A stretch of DNA of 64,000 nucleotides from Mariniphaga sp041687255 (GCA_041687255.1 JAWLCL010000004.1:1-64000); one strand, 5' to 3'. Counted from the first letter of the stretch, positions 1 to 8,675 are shown. Notes: a model not told the origin generated them from the sequence alone. Numbers and translations: made by a program.

Positions 1-1530
1 GGAAATATGAGCGCTGCTTTAAAAGAAAAGATAAAAGAAATCTATCAAAACAGGCACCAGGGAACTCATTATTATATTAAAAAGGCGTTCTACGGTGATA
101 ATCCCGAATTTTTAAACGAACAAACTTATTCAACTTCTTTTCCCGACAAAAATCTTCGTTTATTGGCCTTGTACCGGTACTGGAACATTTGCCAATATTT
201 TTTTCCGTATAAGTATTTAACAGACAAAAAATGGGATGAAGTATTGAGAGAATACATCCCTGTATTTATGAATGCAAAAACGGTATTGGAATATCAATTG
301 GCCATACTTCAACTTGCAGGCGAAACCAATGATACGCACGCAAGATTTCTTATGGGAGCAAATGAAACAGGCTTCTTGAAAGGAACAAGGTATGCGCCTC
401 TTCGTACAAATGAAATAGATTCATTGAGAGGAACAAAGTATGCGCCTTTCCGGGTTCGGTTTATTGAAAATAAATTAACGGTTATTGACTATTTCAAGCC
501 GAAAATGAAAGAAACTGCAGGTTTGGAAATTGGCGACTTCATAACCCATATAAACGGCAAAAAAATTGAATATATCATCGACAGTATAAAAGCATATTAT
601 CCGGCATCAAACGAAGCCGCAAGAAGGTATTACATGGCGACCGATTTGGTACGTTCGAATAATAATTCAATTCATATCGTCTATAATTCTTCCGGGACAA
701 TAATGCAAAAAGAATTAACAATGTATGGAAGGTCTGACTTGAATATGGACGAACCCGATAGTAAATTGTCTTATGACACTATAATGATTGATAAAGGTTC
801 TGGGTTTGTCGGATACATTACACTTAAAACCATTAAAGACTCAGAAATATCCCATATTAAAAAGTCTTTTAAGAATGCGAAAGGAATCATCATTGATATT
901 CGGAATTATCCTTCCACATTTGTGGTTTTCTCGTTGGGTGAATTTTTTACTTCGAAAAGAAAACCTTTTGCGAAAATGACTATAGGAAATTTAAATAATC
1001 CGGGAGAATTTAATTTTAGACCTTATTTGAATTTTTTAAATTATAAGGCAGAAAACCGTAATAGCTCAAAGGATTCTAAAAAAACTAAATCAGGAAATTC
1101 AAACAATGCGGAAGAATTTAAATTTAGTGGTAATGTACCCTTTTTAAATACTAAGGCAGAAAACTATGACAGCATAAATGATTTTGAAAAACCCATAGCA
1201 GAAAATTGTTTTCAAGGGAAATTAGTGGTACTTGTGAATGAAGCAAGCATAAGTCAATCCGAATATACCGCTATGGCTTTCAGGGCTGGTGATAATACAG
1301 TTATAATGGGCAGTCAAACGCAAGGAGCTGACGGAGATGTCTCAATAATCCCGTTACCGGGCGGTTTAAAAGCCGGGATTTCAGGTATTGGTGTTTATTA
1401 TCCGGATGGGACAGGAACTCAGCGTATTGGTATCGTTCCGGATATTGAGGTAAAACCTACCATTCAAGGGATTCGGGAAGGACGGGATGAACTGTTGGAA
1501 AAAGCAATTGAATTAATACAAAAAGAATAA
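1..1530 (+). CDS. S41-family (tail-specific/tricorn-like) serine protease, 5' end outside window
   Basis: Probable cell-envelope serine protease of family S41. The reading frame is open to the left edge and no signal peptide is visible, so the true start probably lies before the window; the first ATG inside is at 7. Numbering from that ATG, a helical N-terminal S41 region (about 45-115) is followed by a PDZ-like segment (about 165-230) and the protease core. The nucleophile is probably Ser416, in a SISQSE context. The Lys expected 25 residues later in classical Ctp proteases is Ala441, as in tricorn-like or unusual S41 members. The C-terminus (GIREGRDELLEKAIELI) closely matches that of the protease at 3188-5443, so the two are paralogues. 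Residues around 120-145 and 335-395 contain short tandem duplications, the second inside the core. Function is inferred from fold; the substrate is unknown. Confidence 0.8.
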   Translation, partial: GNMSAALKEKIKEIYQNRHQGTHYYIKKAFYGDNPEFLNEQTYSTSFPDKNLRLLALYRYWNICQYFFPYKYLTDKKWDEVLREYIPVFMNAKTVLEYQLAILQLAGETNDTHARFLMGANETGFLKGTRYAPLRTNEIDSLRGTKYAPFRVRFIENKLTVIDYFKPKMKETAGLEIGDFITHINGKKIEYIIDSIKAYYPASNEAARRYYMATDLVRSNNNSIHIVYNSSGTIMQKELTMYGRSDLNMDEPDSKLSYDTIMIDKGSGFVGYITLKTIKDSEISHIKKSFKNAKGIIIDIRNYPSTFVVFSLGEFFTSKRKPFAKMTIGNLNNPGEFNFRPYLNFLNYKAENRNSSKDSKKTKSGNSNNAEEFKFSGNVPFLNTKAENYDSINDFEKPIAENCFQGKLVVLVNEASISQSEYTAMAFRAGDNTVIMGSQTQGADGDVSIIPLPGGLKAGISGIGVYYPDGTGTQRIGIVPDIEVKPTIQGIREGRDELLEKAIELIQKE

Positions 1531-1655
1531 GAACCAGCAGGCACTACAGTAGTTATTGCAGGGCTGGGTTCGGTAGTTTCCGGGATCGTTTCGCTTCTTG
1601 ATAATCATTTGGCTTCTAATAAAGTGTTGCATGCATACGCTTTACATTCGAGAGT

Positions 1656-1868
1656 ATGTTGTACGAAACAGATGTATTACTTTTTTCACATCATGCCATG
1701 GGCTATGATCCGACAAGGAAAGGTTTTCCTTTTTACGATATACCTGAAGACTATCTTTTAAAACTCAAACAGCAGCGTATTTCCTTTTACATGCTGCATA
1801 TTCCTCTTGATAAAAATGGAACCTACTCAACTTCAGTAAACCTGGCGAAACATTTAAATCTGGAATAG
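1656..1868 (+). pseudogene. NIF3-like protein remnant
   Basis: A 70-codon frame resembles the N-terminal part of NIF3/YbgI-type dinuclear-metal proteins: a DVLLFSHHAMG stretch like the family's metal-binding His-His segment, then a LHIPLDKN segment and a NLAKHLNLE helix. The family is normally 250-370 residues. Here the first third and everything after the helix are missing, and in-frame stops lie just upstream near 1617. The frame immediately after the preceding protease stop (1531-1650) is also open but encodes nothing I recognise. I read this as a decayed fragment; a short real gene is less likely. Confidence 0.45.
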
Positions 1869-1893
1869 GTGAACGACTAACGGTATATTATAT

Positions 1894-2295
1894 ATGGAAT
1901 ATTTTGGTTCGTGTTTATGTAGAGGGGTTAAGTTTAGAGTTTTAGGTGATTTTGAGCATTTTTATTTATGTCATTGCAGATATTGCCGGAAAGATACAGG
2001 ATCGGCTCATGCTGCAAATTTATTCTCTACCAAAGCTAAGATCGAATGGATGAAAAAAGAAACCGAAATTAGAACGTTTCAACCTCCTAAAAGCAATCAT
2101 GTTAAAGCATTTTGCACAAATTGTGGCTCAGCATTACCCAATTTACAGATGGATGGGAATCTTTTAGTAGTTCCTGCAGGATGTTTAGATACTCATTTAG
2201 AAATAAAACCTGATGCACATATTTTTCTTTCAAATAAAGCTGGTTGGGATGAGTCACTGGAAGGAATAGAAAAGTTTGAACGTTTTCCAGAATAA
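1894..2295 (+). CDS. GFA/CENP-V fold zinc protein
   Basis: A 133-residue protein of the glutathione-dependent formaldehyde-activating (GFA/CENP-V) fold. The zinc-binding cysteines are in the expected order: Cys7-x-Cys9 in GSCLCRG, Cys26/Cys28/Cys31 in LCHCRYCRK, and Cys74/Cys77 in FCTNCGS. The length is typical of single-domain members. It probably binds zinc in the cytoplasm; whether it acts on an S-hydroxymethyl thiol is unknown, as most GFA-fold proteins have no proven substrate. It starts 25 bp after the NIF3-like remnant and ends 24 bp before the next gene, so it may share a transcript with 2320-3057. Confidence 0.85.
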   Translation: MEYFGSCLCRGVKFRVLGDFEHFYLCHCRYCRKDTGSAHAANLFSTKAKIEWMKKETEIRTFQPPKSNHVKAFCTNCGSALPNLQMDGNLLVVPAGCLDTHLEIKPDAHIFLSNKAGWDESLEGIEKFERFPE

Positions 2296-2319
2296 CTGGA
2301 ACTGCATACCAGGATTAAG

Positions 2320-3057
2320 ATGAACAAAGTACCAATAATACGAAAGAACAGCTATAAAGACTATTTGAATACAAGTATTCCCGGAGGATTCTTCGCCGGA
2401 TTGATTTTTGGTTTTATTGCATTGATAAATACCAACTCATTCACATATTTTTTAGGTGTTGGAGGCATTACCTGGTTTTTGATAATTCTTATCTATATGT
2501 TGATAGGTTTTCCAGGTGAGGAATACTTTAAGAGAAAAAAACGAATTGCCAAACTACAGTCTGAGAAGTATGAGTTTCTACATGCAAATCATTTCGAATT
2601 ACACGAAGATTTATATTTCCACGGTAAATTTAACGAATATTATTTCCAGGTGTTTCCAACCACTAAATGGATAAAAAAAGGAGTAAGTCTGGATTTTGAT
2701 ATTATCCAGGCTTTTTATGATTTCGACAATGACAGATTTGGGAACAAAGAAAATGAACAAGATTTAAGTGGAGAATACTACTTAGGCAATCTTGACTTCA
2801 AAAATAAAACGGTAACCTATCTTCCACGAGATTGGGAAACGCCGGATTTCAAAGAAAACTTACAGGGCCTTACTAGTATCCTGAAAAGGGAAAAGTTAAT
2901 GCCAATAGAAATTGGAACCTGGGAAAACGAGATTGGGAATAAACTAAAGAAAGAAAAAGAAGAGGAAGAAGAGTCCCGCACAGTGCACCTTATAAAGATT
3001 GGTAAACTTTTGGATATTAAATATATAAAACCTGAAAAGTTAGCTGCCGGTAAATAG
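2320..3057 (+). CDS. hypothetical two-helix membrane protein
   Basis: I do not recognise this 245-residue protein. Two hydrophobic segments near the N-terminus (about residues 21-38 and 43-63) are probably membrane helices joined by a short loop. A charged stretch (FKRKKRIAKLQ) follows, then a soluble domain rich in aromatic and acidic residues, and a highly charged helix near residue 210 (KKEKEEEEE). The soluble domain probably faces the cytoplasm by the positive-inside rule. It lies 24 bp downstream of the GFA-fold gene on the same strand. No function is assigned. Confidence 0.6.
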   Translation: MNKVPIIRKNSYKDYLNTSIPGGFFAGLIFGFIALINTNSFTYFLGVGGITWFLIILIYMLIGFPGEEYFKRKKRIAKLQSEKYEFLHANHFELHEDLYFHGKFNEYYFQVFPTTKWIKKGVSLDFDIIQAFYDFDNDRFGNKENEQDLSGEYYLGNLDFKNKTVTYLPRDWETPDFKENLQGLTSILKREKLMPIEIGTWENEIGNKLKKEKEEEEESRTVHLIKIGKLLDIKYIKPEKLAAGK

Positions 3058-3187
3058 TCCCCAGGTTTGTAAAGTGAAAAACGACTGAACTCCCGATTCT
3101 CCGGGGCAGGCTATGACGACTGACTGCCAGCTGGCTCCCCGATATCCGCTTCGCTACATTACAATCCGTCTGGGATAACTTAAAAAT

Positions 3188-5443
3188 ATGAAAACAAACA
3201 TCAACTATTTAGTACTTTGCCTAAGCCTGCTGATGCTTATTGCCTGCCGGAATGAATCACGGAAGATTCAAAACATTGAAGCTTTCGGGAAACTGTATGG
3301 GTATGCCCGATGGTTTCACCCCAGTGATGAAGCACAGGAGATTGACTGGGACAAGTTTGCCATCCTGGGGGTTCAGAAAGTAGAAAATATTAAATCCGAT
3401 GCAGAACTGCGGGACACTCTGCTGCGTCTTTTTTCACCTGTCGTTCAGGGACTGCAAATCGCTGCCGGAGAAATCAAATCACCGGTTGATTTAAGTTTAC
3501 TCATGCCTCCAGGCACTTCAAAGAATAAGATTGTTGCCTGGCAACATTACGGGGTTCACCTTGGCGAAAAGAGTAATGTCTATAATAGCATACGCACCAA
3601 TAAACCGACAAGTGATTTTTTCTCTTTTTTTATTGGTTCAGTAATTGATGTATCGGATTTTCATGGAAAAGAAATAAAGTTAACGGGTTATTTTAAAGCA
3701 AAAACTTCTGATTCAAAAGGAAAAGCCTCGTTGTTTTTAATTCCATTGTCAAAGAATGAAACACTGACCTCCTTACCCAAACTGCTTGGAAAAGATACTT
3801 TGAATATTACTTCAACTGAATGGAAGAAATATGAAATCATGGGCAGGATTTATGATGATGCAGAATACATTCTCTTTGGCGGAGCATTAAAGAATGATGT
3901 TTCAATCCTGGCTGATGATTTTACCATATCGGTTAAAAACGGGCAAATATGGGAAACTAAAAGTTATGTAAATCTGGATTTCGAAACCGGTAAAATTGAT
4001 TTCGACAGTAACAGCTGGGAAATTATTGAAAACGGGCACAAAATCCGATTAACCCAAAAGGATATCTGCTCAGGAAAATATGCTTTGGAAGCTGAATATA
4101 CAGGAAGCCAGTTTGAACAGGTACCCGGGTTTGGGGAATACACGTACGAATCCATCGGAAGCAATCTCTGTTGTGTGGTTCCGCTGGCACTTTATGAAGT
4201 AAACGGCAACACCTATCCAAAAAGCAACGAAAAGTTGATTCAGGAATTAAAAAAGGAAATTTCTGATGTAAAAGTTTCGTCCGGTTTTAATACACAAATT
4301 AATCTGGCAAGTGTTGTAATTGCCTGGAATGTATTTCAACATTTCTACCCCTATTTTGATGTCATTGAAACCAACTGGGAAAAGGTTCTTTCTGAAACGC
4401 TGGAAGAGACATATTCAAATACCGATAAAGCGGACTTCACAAAAACGCTCAGTAAAATGGTTGCAAAACTGGAAGATGGACATGGCGTTGTATACGGTGA
4501 AGGCATGCATCATTTGCCAATAAGGACAGAATTGATTGAACAGAATATCGTTATTACGGCATCAAACAACCCACAATTTAAAACCGGAGACATCGTAAAG
4601 AAGGTAAATGAAATTAGAGCCGGGAAAGTTCAGACGGAAATGGAAAAACTAATTTCCGGGTCACCGCAATTAAAACAACACCGGGCCTTAAACGTGTTTG
4701 GCAGTACGTTCTATTCAGAGATTATCAATGTTGTGATTGAACGGGAAGGAAAAGAGTTGTCTCTCGATTTACAAAACAGCAGTGTCGGTAAAAACATGTT
4801 TTTCAATCCGATAAACAATTTTCAGTACAACTCAACCGATATTAAGGAACTTGAGCCGGGAATATTTTACATAAACCTAAGGAATTGTACTTCTGCAAAA
4901 TTCAACAGCCGGATGGATGAACTGGCAAATGCAAGAAGTGTAATTTATGACAACCGGTGGGGCGGAAAGCTGAGCTTAATGGAACTGATTCCACATTTGA
5001 TTGATACTGCGGTCCATTCCACATGGTGGAATATTCCACAGGCGATTTATCCCAATCGCAAAGAAATAATATACGATAAATCCAATTGGCCGGTACCACC
5101 CAGGACACCCCGATTTACTTCCAGAAGCATTATTCTGAATGCTCCCTGTGTTGTAAGCAGTGGTGAAACTGAAATGGGAATAATCAATCATTATAATTTG
5201 GCAACTACCGTTGGCGAACCCACCGCAGGATGTAACGGAAATGTAAACTGGATTCATCTGCCCTGTGGTTACAGAATTATGTGGACGGGCATGAAAGTTT
5301 TAAAACATGACGGCAGTCAACTCCATCTGATTGGGTTTCGGCCTGACTATCCTGTTGAAAGAACAATGGAAGGAATAAAAAACGGCAGGGATGAAATTTT
5401 GGAAAAAGCGATTGAAATTGCGGGGAATAAAAACGCCATTTGA
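3188..5443 (+). CDS. S41-family protease-like lipoprotein
   Basis: A 751-residue exported protein. The N-terminus is a lipoprotein signal: a hydrophobic run followed by the lipobox LIAC, with the acylated Cys at residue 20, so it is probably anchored in the envelope. The first third contains a beta-rich region (about 140-260). The second half is an S41 protease unit related to the gene at 1-1530: an ASVVIAWNVFQHFYPYFD segment, a short PDZ-like region and the probable nucleophile near Ser657 (VVSSGETE). The expected Lys position lies in GEPTAGCNG, so the classical Ser-Lys dyad is absent; a tricorn-like mechanism or loss of activity is possible. The C-terminus repeats the NGRDEILEKAIEIA signature of its paralogue. 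Confidence 0.8.
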   Translation: MKTNINYLVLCLSLLMLIACRNESRKIQNIEAFGKLYGYARWFHPSDEAQEIDWDKFAILGVQKVENIKSDAELRDTLLRLFSPVVQGLQIAAGEIKSPVDLSLLMPPGTSKNKIVAWQHYGVHLGEKSNVYNSIRTNKPTSDFFSFFIGSVIDVSDFHGKEIKLTGYFKAKTSDSKGKASLFLIPLSKNETLTSLPKLLGKDTLNITSTEWKKYEIMGRIYDDAEYILFGGALKNDVSILADDFTISVKNGQIWETKSYVNLDFETGKIDFDSNSWEIIENGHKIRLTQKDICSGKYALEAEYTGSQFEQVPGFGEYTYESIGSNLCCVVPLALYEVNGNTYPKSNEKLIQELKKEISDVKVSSGFNTQINLASVVIAWNVFQHFYPYFDVIETNWEKVLSETLEETYSNTDKADFTKTLSKMVAKLEDGHGVVYGEGMHHLPIRTELIEQNIVITASNNPQFKTGDIVKKVNEIRAGKVQTEMEKLISGSPQLKQHRALNVFGSTFYSEIINVVIEREGKELSLDLQNSSVGKNMFFNPINNFQYNSTDIKELEPGIFYINLRNCTSAKFNSRMDELANARSVIYDNRWGGKLSLMELIPHLIDTAVHSTWWNIPQAIYPNRKEIIYDKSNWPVPPRTPRFTSRSIILNAPCVVSSGETEMGIINHYNLATTVGEPTAGCNGNVNWIHLPCGYRIMWTGMKVLKHDGSQLHLIGFRPDYPVERTMEGIKNGRDEILEKAIEIAGNKNAI

Positions 5444-5481
5444 TGATGTCCAAATCTTTCGCTGCGTCTGTTTGCCGATAA

Positions 5482-5565
5482 GGCAGGCTGCAGCTTAAGG
5501 GAGGCAATGATTTTTTTTGGGATCCAGATGGACATTTATTTGAGATAAGTGAATACAATGGATAA
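5482..5565 (+). pseudogene. VOC/glyoxalase-family C-terminal remnant
   Basis: A frame that follows a stop at 5479-5481 and has no start codon encodes KGGNDFFWDPDGHLFEISEY and then a TAA stop. The DPDGHLFEI segment is the hallmark C-terminal strand of vicinal-oxygen-chelate proteins (glyoxalase/bleomycin resistance type), with the metal-ligand Glu in FEIS. Only about 27 codons remain. It is a relic lying between the S41 lipoprotein and the repeat array. Confidence 0.6.
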
Positions 5566-5589
5566 CAAAGAACTTATTGCCAACACTTT

Positions 5590-5935
5590 TTAATCATAGT
5601 GCTCCCCCGGCACAGAGCTTACGCCCCTTCAGGGCTATAGTCAGGAGGTTCATGCTTCTAATCAACGGGCTGCACCCGTTGCTGTTGCTGACGCCCCTTC
5701 AGGGCTGCACCCGGAACGCGGAACCCGAAACCCGGAACGCGGAACCAACTTTCAACTTTCAACTTTCAACTTTCAACCTCCCCCGGCACAGAGCTTACGC
5801 CCCTTCAGGGCTATAGTCAGGAGGTTCATGCTTCTAATCAACGGGCTGCACCCGTTGCTGTTGCTTACGCACCTTCAGGGCTGCACCCGGAACGCGGAAC
5901 CCGAAACGCGGAACCCACTTTTGTTGGAGCAGGGG
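5590..5935 (+). repeat. REP-like repeat array, left sub-array (two units)
   Basis: Two copies, 176 bp apart (cores at 5660 and 5836), of the unit described at 6957-8620. Each core contains the hairpin AACGGGCTGCACCCGTT and, on both sides, the hairpin GCCCCTTCAGGGC. A run of 7-bp steps beginning with AAC (AACTTTC, AACCCGA, AACGCGG) separates the copies. These units lack the CTGCATCGGATGGCC linker seen in the right sub-array. Uninterrupted reading frames run through the units but look like a by-product of the repeat. Confidence 0.85.
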
Positions 5936-5954
5936 GATGTTCTTCGTGGTAAAT

Positions 5955-5975
5955 CTTTGACTTACAAAGTCAAAG
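5955..5975. other. perfect inverted repeat upstream of toxin-antitoxin operon
   Basis: CTTTGACTT-ACA-AAGTCAAAG, nine paired bases with a 3-base loop, 60 bp upstream of the antitoxin -33 element. It is not followed by a T-run, so it is not a good terminator. It could be an operator or the end of the left repeat sub-array. Confidence 0.5.
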
Positions 5976-6035
5976 TCCCGTGGGTCTGCAGACTTTAAAA
6001 AGCAGGCAGATGTTTGTGCGAGCCTGACAGGAAAC

Positions 6036-6066
6036 TTGCAATTGACGTATTGATTTAATATATTTG
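6036..6066 (+). promoter_or_regulatory. Bacteroidota promoter of the antitoxin gene
   Basis: TTG at 6036-6038, a 20-bp spacer, then TATATTTG at 6059-6066, matching the Bacteroidota -33/-7 pattern. Transcription would begin near 6072. That leaves almost no leader for a TTG start at 6075 but a normal 18-base leader with AAAAGG before the GTG at 6090, which decides the antitoxin start. Confidence 0.7.
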
Positions 6067-6089
6067 TACGTAACTTGATTAAAAAGGTA

Positions 6090-6341
6090 GTGGAAACAAA
6101 ATTAACATTGAGATTAAATAATGATGTAATTGAAAGGGCTAAAAAATATGCCCGTAGTCATAAAATCAGTCTTTCTAAAATGATTGAAGCTTATCTTGAT
6201 AGCATTACAAAACAAAAAGAAGAGGAGAAAAGGATTTCAATTACTCCCTTGGTTGAGAGCCTGAGTGGTGTAATTGATTTGCCTTCTGATTTTGATTATA
6301 AAACAGAGTATCGTGATTATTTGGAAGAAAAGTATAAATGA
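6090..6341 (+). CDS. ribbon-helix-helix antitoxin (DUF6364-like)
   Basis: A small protein of 83 residues from GTG 6090 (88 from an in-frame TTG at 6075). The N-terminus METKLTLRLNNDVIERAKKY is the beta-strand plus helix of RHH antitoxins, followed by the second helix SLSKMIEAYLDSI. The C-terminal part (about residues 45-83: LSGVIDLPSDFDYKTEYRDY) would be the toxin-binding tail. It resembles the DUF6364 antitoxins found next to PIN-domain toxins, and a PIN toxin gene follows. RHH antitoxins normally bind their own promoter, here the inverted repeats upstream or in 6342-6536. GTG is preferred because of the promoter position. The gene is enclosed by repeat arrays on both sides. Confidence 0.75.
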   Translation: METKLTLRLNNDVIERAKKYARSHKISLSKMIEAYLDSITKQKEEEKRISITPLVESLSGVIDLPSDFDYKTEYRDYLEEKYK

Positions 6342-6536
6342 AACGAACATGAATTTTGGAATGCGATATTCAAAAAAACGCATGAACAAAATTTATTGTG
6401 AGTTCCATCCGACCTTTTAAAAATAAATTTTGTATGGATGAAACGACCATGAAAATATCACATTCATGAAGGAGCATGATTATAATTTTCATGGGAGTTA
6501 CATATGATACCGCTGAAAGTAAGCAATTAAAATCAT
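6339..6536. promoter_or_regulatory. structured spacer between antitoxin and toxin: direct and nested inverted repeats
   Basis: The 195-bp spacer is unusually long for a toxin-antitoxin pair. It has a 15-bp direct repeat with one mismatch exactly 100 bp apart (TGAAACGAACATGAA at 6339-6353, TGAAACGACCATGAA at 6439-6453). Between these is a perfect 12-bp inverted repeat (6386-6397 with 6422-6433, ACAAAATTTATT), and after them a perfect 10-bp inverted repeat (CCATGAAAAT 6447-6456 with 6485-6494). GGAG at 6471-6474 precedes an ATG at 6476 that opens a 26-codon frame overlapping the toxin start (6476-6556), a possible leader peptide. Confidence 0.55.
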
Positions 6537-6950
6537 ATGAAAAAAATATTCATTGATACCAATATTGTCATTGATTTACTGGCACAGAGAGCGCCTTATT
6601 TTGAAGAAGCAGCAGAATTGTTTTCCCTTGCTGACAAAAAACAAGTAGAATTATCAGCTTCATCTTTAACTGTTGCAAATACCAGTTATGCATTGTTAAG
6701 ACAAATGGATGCGAACAAAGCTAAATCGATTTTAAGAAAACTCAGACTGATTCTGCGCATATTGCCCCTGGACGATAAGATTATTGGATTGGCTCTAAAT
6801 GACGAAACTTTCTTGGATTTTGAAAATGGACTTCAATATTTTACGGCAATTGAAAACGATCAGGAATTGATTATAACAAGAAATCTAAAGGATTTTAAAG
6901 GTTCAAAGTTGCCGGCAATGACGGCTAAACAATTTATTGAAACGATTTAA
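6537..6950 (+). CDS. PIN-domain ribonuclease toxin (VapC-like)
   Basis: A 137-residue PIN-domain protein, probably the toxin of the pair with the RHH antitoxin upstream. The first acidic site is Asp7 in FIDTNIVIDLL, with Asp13 close by. The second acidic cluster lies in DETFLDFENGLQYFTA (about residues 88-103), and the closing strand is ELIITRNLKDFK, the usual Bacteroidota PIN signature. The length is typical. These toxins cleave RNA, often tRNA; the target here is unknown. The start sits 195 bp after the antitoxin stop rather than overlapping it, so translation is probably not coupled in the usual way. The hairpin CCGGATG-G-CATCCGG lies just after the stop (6957-6971). Confidence 0.85.
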   Translation: MKKIFIDTNIVIDLLAQRAPYFEEAAELFSLADKKQVELSASSLTVANTSYALLRQMDANKAKSILRKLRLILRILPLDDKIIGLALNDETFLDFENGLQYFTAIENDQELIITRNLKDFKGSKLPAMTAKQFIETI

Positions 6951-6956
6951 AATTAC

Positions 6957-8620
6957 CCGGATGGCATCCGGAAACCGGAACTCTGAACCCAAAACTCTGA
7001 ACTCTGAAACTCTGAACTTCTTCCACTGTGCTGCATCGGATGGCCTTTAAACTTTCAACTTTCAACTTTCAACTTTCAACCTCCCCCGGCACAAGCTTAA
7101 GCCCCTTCAGGGCTATAGTCAGGAGGTTCATGCTTCTAATCAACGGGCTGCACCCGTTGCTGTTGCTGACGCCCCTTCAGGGCTGCACCCGGAACCCGAA
7201 ACGCGAAACCCGAAACTCGGAACCCACTGCGCTGCATCGGATGGCCTTTAAACTTTCAACTTTCACTTTCAACTTTCAACCTCCCCCGGCACAAGCTTAC
7301 GCCCCTTCAGGGCTATAGTCAGGAGGTCTGTGCTTCATAATCAACGGGCTGCACCCGTTGCTGTTGCTGACGCCCCTTCAGGGCTGCACCCGAAACCCGA
7401 AACCCGAAACCCGAAACTCTGAACTCTGAAACTCTGAACTTCTTCCACTGTGCTGCATCGGATGGCCTTTAAACTTTCAACTTTCAACTTTCAACCTCCC
7501 CCGGCACAAGCTTACGCCCCTTCAGGGCTATAGTCAGGAGGTTCGTGCTTCTAATCAACGGGCTGCACCCGTTGCTGTTGCTGACGCCCCTTCAGGGCTG
7601 CACCCGGAACGCGAAACGCGAAACCCGAAACTCGGAACCCACTGCGCTGCATCGGATGGCCTTTAAACTTTCAACTTTCAACTTTCAACCTCCCCCGGCA
7701 CAAGCTTACGCCCCTTCAGGGCTATAGTCAGGAGGTTCGTGCTTCTAATCAACGGGCTGCACCCGTTGCTGTTGCTTACGCCCCTTCAGGGCTGCACCCG
7801 GAACGCGGAACCCGAAACCCGGAACGCGGAACCCACTGCGCTGCATCGGATGGCCTTTAAACTTTCAACTTTCACTTTCAACTTTCAACCTCCCCCGGCA
7901 CAAGCTTACGCCCCTTCAGGGCTATNNNNNNNNNNNNNNNNNNNNNNNNNNNNNNNNNNNNNNNNNNNNNNNNNNNNNNNNNNNNNNNNNNNNNNNNNNN
8001 NNNNNNNNNNNNNNNNNNNNNNNNNAAGCTTACGCCCCTTCAGGGCTATAGTCAGGAGGTTCGTGCTTCTAATCAACGGGCTGCACCCGTTGCTGTTGCT
8101 TACGCCCCTTCAGGGCTGCACCCGAAACCCGAAACCCGGAACCCGAAACTCGGAACCCACTGCGCTGCATCGGATGGCCTTTAAACTTTCAACTTTCAAC
8201 TTTCAACTTTCAACCTCCCCCGGCACAAGCTTACGCCCCTTCAGGGCTATAGTCAGGAGGTTCGTGCTTCTAATCAACGGGCTGCACCCGTTGCTGTTGC
8301 TTACGCCCCTTCAGGGCTGCACCCGAAACCCGAAACCCGAAACCCGGAACCCGAAATTCGGAACCCTGAAACTCTGAACTTCTTCCACTGCGCTGCATCG
8401 GATGGCCTTTAAACTTTAAACTTTAAACTTTCAACTTTCAACCTTCAACCTCCCCCGGCATAGAGCTTACGCCCCTTCAGGGCTATAGCCAGGAGGTTCG
8501 TGCTTCTAATCAACGGGCTGCACCCGTTGCTGTTGCTGACGCCCCTTCAGGGCTGCACCCGGAACCCGGAACTCTGAACCCGAAACTCTGAACTCTGAAC
8601 TTCTTTAAACTTTACACCTT
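6957..8620 (+). repeat. REP-like repeat array, right sub-array (at least seven units, interrupted by a gap)
   Basis: Tandem units with cores at 7138, 7339, 7553, 7747, 8071, 8272 and 8508, so spacings of 194-236 bp, plus a partial unit at about 7888-7925 before the gap. A unit runs CCTCCCCCGGCACAAGCTTA, hairpin GCCCCTTCAGGGC, a linker with TCAGGAGGTTCGTGCTTC, hairpin AACGGGCTGCACCCGTT, a second GCCCCTTCAGGGC hairpin, a heptamer tract, the linker CTGCATCGGATGGCC and another heptamer tract. The tracts differ in motif (AACCCGA, AACTCTG, AACTTTC) but all repeat AAC every 7 bases; copy number varies between units. The repeats end just before the fabD promoter. Confidence 0.9.
7926..8025. other. 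assembly gap (100 N)
   Basis: Exactly 100 N inside the tandem array, the usual placeholder for a gap of unknown size. The true number of repeat units is therefore undetermined. Confidence 0.99.
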
Positions 8621-8642
8621 CAACTTTAAACTAAAAATATTT

Positions 8643-8650
8643 TACCTTTG
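8643..8650 (+). promoter_or_regulatory. -7 element of fabD
   Basis: TACCTTTG fits TAnnTTTG and lies 25 bp before the fabD ATG. No convincing -33 TTG is seen, as the upstream sequence is the tail of the repeat array. Confidence 0.5.
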
Positions 8651-8675
8651 TCGCCCGAATTAAAAAGTTAAAGGT

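Noticed and set aside
1531..1655. Continuation of the first protease past its stop in the same frame
   Set aside because: The frame stays open but the C-terminal family signature ends before the stop, and the following sequence matches nothing.
5577..5816. 79-codon frame in the left sub-array
   Set aside because: Same repeat-derived peptide; not independent evidence of a gene.
7028..8377. Long reading frames through the repeat array, with a recurring peptide phrase (LLINGLHPLLLLTPLQGC)
   Set aside because: They follow from the repeat having no stop in one frame; one even runs through the N gap. There is no start context and no known family.
5590..8620. CRISPR array
   Set aside because: Units are near 200 bp with no short regular repeat-spacer pattern and no cas gene.
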